From Symsagittifera roscoffensis (taxonomy: Eukaryota; Xenacoelomorpha; Acoela; Convolutidae): DNA of 64,000 nt. The notes under the pieces were generated by a model. It made no database searches, had not been told where the DNA came from, and worked only from the letters and a program-made list of their open reading frames with translations. The stretch lies in the NCBI RefSeq assembly GCF_963678635.1, contig NC_087066.1, forward strand, positions 37,829,755 through 37,893,754. Reading direction: 5' to 3'. Position numbers and translations under genes: made by a program. Shown piece after piece: positions 29,701-41,700 of the stretch. Position 1 is the first letter of the stretch. Each line of letters starts with the position of its first letter.

Positions 29701-32700
29701 CAGAGTTTCGACGTAATTTTGATCATTATTTGATTGAGAAAACGTATCGACCTGTTCTGAATGATCTGAATCAATTATCTGGTTGGCAATGGTTCCACAT
29801 AAACCACCAGACGGGTTCTCACGAAATCGTTGTCCAGAAATCCCGGTTTCTGACTTAGTTTTAACTTTCAATGCATCACAAAGATCAGTTTCGTGAACCT
29901 TGACAATCTGACCACCATTTCGAACATAGTAGATCTTATCAGAACCAGTAACTTTGCCAGGACCACACCAGCAATTAATCCGTCGGTAGAAAAATCTGAA
30001 AGTGTTGTTAATTACTTCGAACGTTGTGCCTCAATGCTCTGCAGATCCGTTCACTGTGTTCACTCTGAACGTACGACTTTCTTGCCACTTCTATGGCTTC
30101 GACTCGCGAAGCAACATACTGAGACGTACGGATCCAGACGACGCCGCCTTCCAGTGGTGGATCCGACATCTTGGGCCCCACCAAGATGCAAATGGCGTCA
30201 AGCCCCCCCTCCCATTGGGTCGGGAGAAGCTCCGAAGTCTCCGGGTTTTCGGTTACGGAGCGTCTGAAGCCGGCCAGGCTGCTCCGTCTGCTCATCCTTA
30301 TACTACTACTCCGCTCCGGCATTAATCCAAACCCTGGTCCAGGTCCTTACTTTTGCTCCCCTTGCTCTTTCCGCATCAAACGCACCCAGCCCAGCGTCTG
30401 GTGCCACATCTGTGGTTACATTCACCTTAAATGTAGTGGTCTTACCCACCTTAACCAACACCACCTTGACTACTATTGCCCTACCTGTACCTCTACCTAC
30501 ATTTTACCTCCCCCAGGCACCAGGTCCTCTAACTTGACCACCCCCAACTCCCAAACTTGTTCAACTTCCCTAACCGCCCCCCAACCCCACCTCCCTAACC
30601 CCCCTCCCCCTCCCACCCTTCCCACCTCCTCGAATAATAATTCCTCCTCCCAAAATCGCGCAAATCGTAATCGTGTAAATAGTGTAAATAACTCAAGTTC
30701 AAACAACCATTTTAATCATACTGCTGTTAATAATGTAAATAGTTCACCACACCCTGCCAAAGGCCTTTTAAAAATCCTTCAATTTAATTGCAACGGTATC
30801 TCCGGAAAAGCACCCGAAATTGCTGCTTTCTTATCTCAAAATCAAATTCATATTGCTGTCTTCCAAGAAACTAAATTAAGAAAGAAATCTCGAAACCCCT
30901 CACTTGGCTCACACTACACTTTAATTAGAAAAGATCGAGAAAAAGAAGGGGGCGGTCTTCTCGTAGCCATACATGAGTCGATACAATACGAAGAAATAAA
31001 TATTAACAACGATGGAACACTAGAGGCTATGGGCATATCAGTGGTAGCCAGTTCATCCAAGCTTCGTATTTATAATTTCTACATCCCCCCTCGCTCGAGC
31101 TGTCCCCCTGGTTACTCTGCGTCCCTTGCCGAACTACTTGAACCTGGGGACGCCTTAGTACTCGGAGATGCCAACGCACATTCACAACTATGGAACTCCA
31201 ACATCGAGGAAGATCAACGCGGCTCTGTACTTAGCAATGAAATAACCGAATCCACCTTTGCTCCATTAAATGATGACACACAAACCAGAGTCCCTTTTAA
31301 CTCAGAAAACCAACTCTCGTCACCAGATATTTCCCTCGCATCCCAATCGCTCTTACTCTCCACATCATGGACCCCAATTAAATCTCTAGGATCAGATCAC
31401 CTACCCATTCTTCTAGAACTACCCTTGGATGATTTTATAAATTTTTCGCCTAAAAGGACTTTTGTAAATTTTTTAAAAGCAGATTGGATCAAATTCACAG
31501 AGGAAATTGAGGAGGGTTTCTTTTCAGCGGTTCCACCTTCCGGAGTTGCCGCTGGAGAGAAATTCTTGAGGGACCTGGTGCTCAGGGCAGCACGCCACCA
31601 CATCCCCGCTGGCCGTATTCGCCACTTCACTCCCTCTCTTTCCCCCGAGTCCACTGCCCTAGCCGCCGAAAGAGATTTAAGCCGAAAACAAAATCTCCCC
31701 CCAGAAGTCATATCCCAACTGAACTGTAGACTCATGAAACAGACAGCAAAGGACAAAGAAAATAAATGGCGAGAATTCCTCCGGACTTGCGACTACCGCA
31801 CTGGTGCCAGAAAGTTCTGGAAAGTGGTACGCTCCTTAAATGGATCTAAGCCCGTGGCAGGAAGACACCCCATTACTTTTGGTTCTAAACCCATACACTC
31901 ACCTCGTGATATTACCAGCTCTTTTAACAAACAATTCACCAATGCCAGACCCCACGCCTCTGACAAACTCCTTCGTATAACGAGAAGAAAAATTGCCAAA
32001 CTACCACTGTCAGACAGCCCAATTTTTACCCCTGAAAATACTAAACAAGCCATTGCAGACAGCAAACCATCGCGAGCGCTAGGTCCCGACGGCCTCTGTA
32101 ATATACATCTTAAACATCTCGGCCCACTTGCTACTCAATACTTAACATACCTTTTTAATATCTCTTTGTCCGAAAACATTATCCCCCAAATTTGGAAAAA
32201 TTCAAAAATTGCACCGCTTCCAAAGCCCAATAAGGATCTTAAACAATCAACATCTTACAGACCTATATCCTTACTCTGCCCAGCAGTTAAAATTCTGGAG
32301 AGGCTCGTTCACCCCATCTTTACCAAACATCTCCCCAACGCCAAACACCAACACGGCTTCCGCCCTTTTCACTCCACCACCACAGCTCTCTCCACTCTCG
32401 AATTTTACATTTCAGACGGTTTTAACCAAAATCGCCCCCCTAAACGTACGGTACTGGCCACACTTGACTTATCTAAGGCTTTCGACATGGTGTGTCATCG
32501 CTCACTTGTGGAACTCGTTCATGACACTCCCCTCCCAAGAAGTCTAGTCCGCTGGCTAAGTAATTACCTTAATGGTCGACAGGCTGCCACCTCATTCCGT
32601 GAACACACATCCCCCCATCGAATAATCCACTGTGGCGTACCCCAAGGTTCTGTTTTATCACCCACACTCTTCAATTTTTATGTCCATGATGCACCGCCAC

Positions 32701-35700
32701 CTCCCGATAATGTAAACCTTGTTTCGTATGCAGACGATTTCCACCCCTTCGCAAGCAGTTCCAATATTGATATCGCCTCAAACTCCCTCAATAGCTACCT
32801 AAAAAGGCTCTACGATTTTTTCACCTCACGCAAACTAAGTTTCGCGTCCTCTAAAGGATCAGTTACACTTTTCTCCTCTTATAACAAAGAATTTAATAAA
32901 ACACCTAGTGTTCTTTTAAATAACGAGGCGCTACCCCTAAACAAAAATCCAACAATCTTAGGGGTGACATTTGATCCAACACTTTGTTTTGCCACTCACT
33001 GCAAACAATCCGCTGAAAAGGCCAGACGCAGGATCGGAATCCTGAAGGCATTAGCAGGATCAACCTGGGGTCACTCCAAAGAAACCCTCCTCCTAACTTT
33101 TAAAGCTTTAATTCGCCCCATACTTGACTATGCAGCCCCCGCATGGTCCCACGCATCAAGTAACACCTCCATAAATTGCCTGCAGGTTGCCCAAAACCAA
33201 TCCCTTCGCGTTGTTACTGGATCAAATCTAATGAGTTCAACTGCCCACCTGCACAGTGAATCTGAAATCCTAACGGTCAAAGACCACCATACCCTTCTGT
33301 CATCTCAATTTTTTATCTCTACCTATCGTTCCCACCATCCCATTAATTTTATACATTCACATCCCCCTCCTCCCCGTCTACTTCGCCCCTCAATTATAAG
33401 CTGCTTCAAAGAAGACACCCAGAAAATTTTAACCGACTTTTCAGTCTACGCAAACCACCCTCTAGTTCTGGACGACCGAGACGAAGTCTCCACTTTTATT
33501 TTTAACTACTACAAACCAATTTTAAAAGACAACCATACCTCCCTTGTAACCAAGTTCCTAGCCGAAACCCCTCCGTCTAAAGTTATTTGTATCCCTCCCC
33601 CAAAGATTGACCCCTCTGAAAAATCTCTCCCACGTCCCACGCGCTGTAAGCTCTCCCAACTCCGGTCTGGCTACAGCCGGCTCCTTAACACTTACCTATC
33701 CCGCCTCGACAGCTCCATCTCCCACCTTTGCCCAACCTGTTCCCTTGCCCCCCACACAACATGTCACCTTTTCAACTGCTCCCAAAACCCCTCCCCACTC
33801 ACCCCAGCAGACCTGTGGCTTCGGCCGGTAGAGGTTGCTAAGTTCCTTGACCTGGAGACAGAAGAGCCCAACCCGACCCGCGTGGGCTAACAACAACAAC
33901 AACAACAACAACTGAGACGTACTGTCACTCACAAGAGCTCGCAAATTCGCGTCCATAACACTAGTGAACACCGGACTTGAGCCTAATGCTATTTGCGCTG
34001 GTGTAAACCCATATATATATATTGTGTAAATGATTATGAGACGCACATGAAACTGCCAGAGCTGGGTCATGATCGAGGTCTGGATGTTCTGTTTTAACTT
34101 TGTAGCTACATTCTTTCAGTACAAGGTTGTTTCTTTCAAAAATTCCATTGCTGAAAGGGAAATACAAGGCTGCTGTTATCGTGTTATCGTGTTTAGGTAG
34201 AGTTTTTCACAAAATTCTTGCAGCATGTCATTATCAAACTCACGCCCGTTATCTGTAAGGATTGCTTCTTTGGGCGGGCCGAATGAACATATCCAGTTCT
34301 TATACAAAGCACTGAAAATGCTTCTGGCGGATTTATCGTTAACAGTTACAGCAACACAGTACCTCGAAAAAACACATATTATCGGCAAGAACCAATCACC
34401 ACCTTTCAGGCAAGATAAATCCAAGGCTAACACCTCGTTGAAGGAAGTGCAAAAGGGCATGCTGACAATTGGTTGTCTAGCGGGGCGAACGCGACTATGA
34501 CAGAATTCGCACTTCTCATGGCATTTCTGTAGTTCGTTAAGTGAATAACTATAATTTGCTGAGGTTAATAATCGCTTCAGAGCAATCAAACTGCAGTGAC
34601 CAAACTGCTTGTGTAGCTTCGATAATTCTTGAGCGCTCACGAATTTTTTCGAACTGTCAGTGACAAAGGACTAGCTCTCATTCTTCGGTGAGCAAACTGG
34701 TGACAAGGGCAATATGTAATGGCCTGATGAAGACGTTCTGAGAGCAATTTTCTGGCCAAAAATATGTGCTGTATCTGATTCTGTGTCGAGGCGGAACTTT
34801 GCTCTTTTTAGCGGCTTCTTACTGATCAAAAATGGCAATTGCCTTCGATTACATCTGCTTCAACGGTACACTTCTGACCGCGCAATAAAACAAGGAATCT
34901 TCGCTCGAAACACAGCGTTCTGCCGTCCCATGTTCTCAAACATGATTCGAGTCTCTGATGCCCACGTTTCTACGATTTTCCCATCTGGCAAGCCTTTAAT
35001 GAAAAAATCGAGCCACACGGCGCCACAAACATTGTTTGTACAACCGGTATCGTTAATTCCATAGTTGACAGTCTCATTGTGAAACCTGGAATTCATAGCA
35101 AACCAAACTACCATGATGTTGGTCTGCTCTGATCTTGCACACAAGGCGAAAGTGACCATAGATTCTTCGTCTAACTCAGTTGTTTCTTCAGTTTCGAATG
35201 CTTCTTCAACCATTTTTGGATTTCTGCTGCTGAAACCATCCTTTGAGTTGTCCAAATCCGGACATTTTTTCACATAGTGATAAATAGAACCACAGATAAC
35301 ACATCTGTTAAGCTTTCTTTGTTTATTTCTGGGATTTGTCTTCTCCACTCCGCCTTCTGTCGCGTACCGTCTTTCTTAGATCTGAAATCGTTTTTGCATC
35401 GATCAGAGTTCCTGTAGTTGTTGTTATTCGCGAAAAACACTTCTGGTTTAACAGATCCAATGCTCTCTTCGCCGATTTCTCCAACTCCTACAAACATTCT
35501 TAAGACCTTCTTCACTTCACTGTTTTTTTGTCTTGTTACAGCTGGTAGCAACATTTGCTTCTGGTACTGTTGCAAATCAGCAATTTCGAGAAGCTTACAG
35601 CACTGCAATTCTTCTGGGAGCTCTAGGTTATGAGTTTTCAGCTTCGTATAGCGCTTTTCAAATTCAATAAGGAACTCGGACATTGATAGGTCTCCTCGAC

Positions 35701-38700
35701 GGAAAACCTCGAAGTTCGAAATTGTGATAAGCTTCATATGCACTGTTTATTGTCTCTTTTTTTTGAAAATTTTCATCTAGAATTTTCAGCAAATTTGTCG
35801 TCCATCTGCTGTATCCAAGTGTTCAACTGGCACTGCAGTTGCAACTTCTCTATATTTGCCGGAGAGCGATAGAGTAACAGCAAGGGCCCGTTTTTCTTTC
35901 GCCAACTGTTTTTCTCCGCCAAATGTCCACTTCGTCCGCCATCTATCATAATTAATAGCATCGTTCAAAGTGGTGAGGTCAGGCGGTGAGTTCTTGTATG
36001 AGGTCATTGCGAACTACCTCCTGCTACCATTTGTTAAAATACATCGTTGGATAAAATATATTGAATTGAGGCACAACGACAAACGTACAATCCAATATCT
36101 GAATTACACATATAGATGAGATTAATCAATTAGATACATGTAAGCACCAGACAAGTACGTTACTAAAGTAAACAATAGACAATTACAAATCAACACAAGC
36201 AGCCTTTCAGTTTTTTTTTCAGGAAAAGTCGTTAAATTTATTCAGGATCAAAATCAATTTTTCGCGGTGAATTTTGATTTATTTTTAAAGTTCAGTTCCT
36301 TTCCTTTGTTAAAAATGAGGCAAACTCCACCATCTAACAGGGAAAGTGAAAAGGGCACGAAAAACGTGATCGACCTCTAGTATCGAAAATGGTATTTAGT
36401 TATCGAATTTTCCAGCGAAATAAAAATTTACCTATTGATCCAATTTTCTTAAATTGGGTTAATTTTATCAAAAAAAGTGTCATAAGTTGTTCTATAAATT
36501 CAAAGAGCTCTAAGGCCATCTTCTTGTTCTTTGAAAATCGAAAGTCCGTATTTTTTTCTGTTTACTTGCGTTCATTGACTCTTTTCAAACTGGCTGTTTT
36601 TGTACTTTTTGTTTTAATTGAAATGTTTTTTTTTCAGGAAATGGTTGTCAGCTTAATGGAAGCTTTCTTCGTTGTAATATGTACTAATGTAAGTCAACCA
36701 ACTTCCAAACTCTATTCAAATTTTATGAGCCTTTTTTGTGAGCTAATTGATTTCAGATCTCAAGAAAGCTGAAAAAGTCAGCCAGTTTGCCCGAGCTGAC
36801 AGACGGAATTGTCAATGAGAACCTAATTTTGGTGCCAAGTTTACTGAAAGCGTCAGTCTACATGAACAATAATGAGGTTGGTCGAGTTTTTTGTCAAAAA
36901 CCTGTGTTTTCGTTTTCTGCAGACAAACAATGTAATCTTGTTACTATTGGTTTAAAAAGTTAATTTAAAGAGAAGAGATGTTGATTTGTATTTGATCAAT
37001 TTTCTGATAAAATAAACGGTGTGAAAAGTTTTTTAAGGTAGAAAATTAATGGTTTAGGACGGGGTTGAAAAAAAATTATACGGAATAGGGATAATGTAAT
37101 GATGATATCCACTCGCTGTTTATTTTTTTTCAGGTGCTCTTCCCCAAAGACTTTATATCATACCCTTCGACCAGACTGGAATTCCTTAGAATGAGGACGG
37201 AACCTTCTATCACCAAGTTGGATGCAAATAACAGGTTAATTTTGATTCATGATCACTGTTTAAATCAATTTATCAATTAATATGCGCATCTAAACGTCGT
37301 GAAGACTTTCATTTAGGTCGAGTGTTTATATGAAATTCCAAGGAGTTGTATGGAAAACTTATTAATCATGTTTTCCCTGATAGCCTATATTTTTCAATGA
37401 AGACTATCATCAAAGGTTCTCGATTTTTAAATGGCCTCATTATGGTAATTTGCTCTAATAAGCAGCAGTTTATGAAGGCTGCAACTGCCTGTTGGCTGTT
37501 TTACAGCCGAAATTTGGCTCCGATATGATCTGCAATGTGCTCGTTCAGTAATCAGTTGGTATTTAGAGTTCTGGATAACAAGAGGTAAAACTGTTTCTTG
37601 ATGTCAGTTGTTTTAACATTTATAGAACTGTTTTTAAACGGATTCTAACTTTTAATCTATCTTTATCATTAAACATAACCTTTCATGGATAAACTATTGA
37701 TCACCCGTTGTGACGTCTAGAGCTCCCAGTCCGATTATCTGTTTGCGGGGTTCTAGTTGTTTTTGTATTTTACACCTTAATCTACAATTGTTACTGTTAC
37801 ATAGCAGTAACTAGACAACCCTGTATTCATACTCGTCACTAAGTAGACGAATACTATATTAACGAATCAGAATCGAGATAGGGTCAGATAGATTATTTAT
37901 TTCGTCAGTTTGTTTTTTTGTCTCTATTCTGTTTGTTTAATAAAAGATTGGTATGTTTACTGACCAGTATGAACAAGTCGGTTGTCTACTTACAGACCGC
38001 ACTCCAATTGTTATGTATGGTTTCACAAAATCAAATAGTTATGAAAAGATAATTTATTATGTTCCTTTTGATATGAGAGGCGACCTGGCGTTACTAGAAA
38101 GTTCTACTAAGTTTCATATATAAGATAACACCATTTATACACAAGGGAAAGGAGCAGCATACGAGATGTTCAGCTCATTGCGGCTAACCGCTGTTGTGCT
38201 CCTTATTGTTCCGACTTTCGAAGAAAACGGAATATTTATGCTCGGTGTGTTTTTTTTCGCCGATTGAAATAATAGTATTCGACAAAAATTTTTTATACCC
38301 CATTATCGACTTCCTGAGCTCAAATGTAAAAAGATTGTTTTTTGGAAAGTTCTGGGGGTTTGAGAATTGCCAAATTGCCGTTCTGGACTAAATTATGCGC
38401 GCTTTGAAGAATTTATTCATATTGGTGATATCGTAACGCGAATCATTATGCGTGGTGAATTATCCCGCACAACAAAAAAATCTTTTCAAATTGAATTGAG
38501 GCTAGCTAATTTGTCGTATTAATTTCGTATGACTCGCTTTCAATATTACCCCCCCCCCAAAAAAAAAAACTATTCGATATGAATTAAGGGAAAGTCGGAA
38601 CATTCAGGGCTTTGCCCTGATATACGAGCAGCCTTGTTCAGACTTATTTCCGTTTCTTGGTTTTTTTTGGGCTGGTAAAAATAGCATCATCCTTGCAAGC

Positions 38701-41700
38701 GACGAGCGTGGAGTACTGTGAACCTCGAACCGCCGACCTTTCCGAGTTTGGGAACGCGATTTTTTTTGAACAAGCGAGCATACGAGCGTTGTTTTAAGGC
38801 CAGAGTACTTTATGGCGGCCAGTCATACAGATCGGTTGTCTGGTCATTCCACTTATTTTCCAATTCAAGTCGCATTTTATGCTCAAAAGATTTCGGGTTA
38901 ATACACAGTATATGGTTTAGCTATATCTTTCTCAGAGCGCAGTTCTTTGCTCCCTGATATATACGAATTCAGTATGTGGGATAGTAGTTTAAGGCAAGAG
39001 GCAATGGATCCAGGGGCGGATCTAGGGTTTTCTCGAGGGGGGGGCGGATTTTCGAAAATTTTTTGAAAATTTCGACGATCTGTTTTTTTTAGGTCGACCA
39101 AATTGATTTTCCGAGCTCTCCTAAAGCACTTTAAAGACGCTGTTTTTGGCAAATTTTCTGCGCCGCAGGCAAATTTGTGAAAAAACAGGTCAAAAAGTCG
39201 TTTTTGGGCAGTTTGGAAAATTTTGACAAAAAATTGCTTTATTTTGGCGCGCGCTCCCCCTCAAAATTAGTATATACAAAAATGGTTCTCCTTAAAAGTA
39301 CCAACGGGGGGTACCCTTTGGGTCGGCAGGGGTCGAATAACTGAGGGGGAGGGGGGCGTCCCCTCTCCCCCTAAATCCGCCCCTGAATAGATCAGAGGCC
39401 AAGACAAGTAAATCGTAGTCCGGTGGTTAGAGTTCAATTCGCCTGGTATCAATTTGTTGAAGTCATTTTTTTTCTTGTTTCAGTGTTTTTTGGTGTTGTA
39501 TAAGCTCGGTGGCCCTGCTTATACATCACATAAAAATCAAAGAAAAATTCCGAAATAAAATTTATGATTTCCGGTTTCTTAAACTGTTCTCCAATTTGCG
39601 GCTCCAATTTTCCAACTAAAATTGTTTTGAGTGGTATGAGGTTATTTCCGTCGTGTACGCATTTAAACAACCTTGCGTTTCTTTCTTTTTTGGCTTAACT
39701 GCTGAATGTTGTATGTTTTGCTACCGAAAATGGAATCAGTTTCAAATGATCATGTTTTTCGTTTTAGTAACATGTTTTTATAGTGTTTGTGATTTGAGAA
39801 GTGGTCTGGCATTTTCACATGTAAAATTTTATTAATAACTATGAACTAGGAAAATGCAGATTATTTTGATTCTGAACAGAGTTTTGTCCCGCTGATAGCG
39901 AAAGTGGTCATAAAAGCGGCCGATCAAGGAGTATAAGCGAGAGCGGCAAAAGCAATGGCGAGTTTTCCAAAGCAAAAACAAATGAGTTTTCAAATTCCCA
40001 GAAGTTTACCGAAAAGATCGCAGGTAATTTTTTCTAAAACTTGAACTCAAGGAGTCGATATCTTTTTTGAACATATTGTTTTAAGGAAACTATTTTGATT
40101 GCTCATATGGTCTGAATAAAACACCCTGCCATATAAATTGCGCTGTTTTTTGTAAATCGTAAAAATGTTTCTTCTCAGCTTTTCTTCATCATAAAGAAAC
40201 TTTCCATGGTGAAATTTGCGAAGAATGTTAAGTAAACACACAAGACTACTCGTATATCAGGGCAAAGCAATGAAGGTTCTGACTGCCCCTTAATCCATAT
40301 CGAATAGTTTTTGGGAAAATATAATATTGAAAAATTATACATCTTGGACGAAATCCAGGGTAAAATTTGAGTAGTACGAAATTAATAAGACCAATTAGAT
40401 AGCCTTAATTCAATTTGGAACGAGTTTGTTACGCGGTATATTTCACCACGCATAAATATGTCGCGTTACTTTTTCAGCATTATGAATGAAATCTTTAAAA
40501 CGCGCATAAATTAGTCCAGACATGGCCAAATTGGCAATTTTCTTAACTCCCAGAACTTTGCAAAAATTGATCGGAGGTAAAATATTTTTTTCTTTTTTGT
40601 TTTCAGCTGTCAATACATTCAATGGGTATAAATTTTTGTTGTTAAAAACTAATATATCGATCGCCAAGAAATGACTGAATAAAACAAACCACCCCAAGCA
40701 TAAAGAGTCCGTTTTCTTCGAAAGTCGGAACTATAAGCGGTTTACTTAGACATGCGAAACAGAGAAATGCAAATTCCGTGATAGCGGAAGGCGGTTTTAA
40801 AAAGCGAGGACAATACTCTGCTTCTGAACTATTTACTTCATATTTCAATTTGTACGTTTTTTGAAGCTTCTTGTTCCGAGTCAGAGGGTTTATGAACGAA
40901 CTTGTTGTGTGATAATGTAAGCACAATTATGAGCTCTTAGAAATGAATTCAAGATTTGTGCAAAGTTTTTAGCCAGTTTATTTTCCTCCTGTTGCTTGAT
41001 TTGAACTACACTAGCCGTATACGGAATTTTGTTGATATAAAACTGTCAAAACTTGAAATATTAACCAAACGTTGAAAAGTTTTTTTTTGTGTTCCTTTTA
41101 TCGGTTAATTAGTTCCTGCTTAGTTGTACGAGGGGTCATGAAAAAGAGGGTTGCTTCTGTATCAAATTACACAATGAAAAGTTTTATGCGAGATGGAATA
41201 TTCTGATTCTGTTAACATGCGGTTTTTTATACGGAATGTTTGAAGCTTAATAAGGGAGGAAATATTTGCTCTCCAATAATAACAATGCAATTGGCAGTGA
41301 AATGAGGTTTCAAAATTGTATTTTATTTTATTGTTCCGACCATTTGAAAAATGTGGCAGCACTTTGTATTCGGGTGTGTGTTAGTTTTTTTTGGTATTCC
41401 ACGCAACATCAGGTACAACAAATAATCAGCAAAATGGGTCAAGTGATATATCATATTGAAGCTCTTTCAGTCGTGATTTGAGCGACATCTTCAATTAAAT
41501 TTGAAAAAATCTTAGTGTCAAGAAAAATTAAAATTTTCTACAATTTTGAGCGAATAAGGTTCTTACAGCTTATTTATGCTTAATTTAAGTCGCGAAAACT
41601 TAGGTTTAGAACTTTTTGTTAGTTTTTGAGTTTTTGGAAGAGTAAAGTTAATTTTTGGAGTTTGGGTAGCGCTAATTTGGGAATCAAAGTTCTCCAGTTG

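Larger units (their letters stand above)
27760..36195 (-). mobile_element. dead Ty1/copia-like element in intron 3, split by a LINE
   Basis: Read on the minus strand from 36.2 kb down to 27.8 kb the order is LTR-like end, primer-binding-like TGG tract, gag, zinc knuckle, protease, integrase, [LINE insertion at 30130-33910], integrase tail, linker, RT, RNase H. Integrase before RT is diagnostic of Ty1/copia order. The left part has been rearranged: a linker segment is duplicated and an RNase H piece is inverted. No second LTR was found at the left end. Frames are broken throughout. Confidence 0.85.

Noticed and set aside
30497-30706. 69-codon frame on the minus strand
   Set aside because: It is the shadow of the Pro/Thr-rich linker in the intact LINE ORF; Gly/Val-rich by composition only.
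34225-34500. 91-codon plus-strand frame
   Set aside because: Antisense of the copia integrase core.
38540-38575. Poly-C followed by poly-A
   Set aside because: Simple low-complexity tract; no CRISPR-like or telomere-like period.
38705-38745. gaacctcgaaccgcc as a minus-strand tRNA T-arm
   Set aside because: Only a box B-like match; no box A or stems could be placed.
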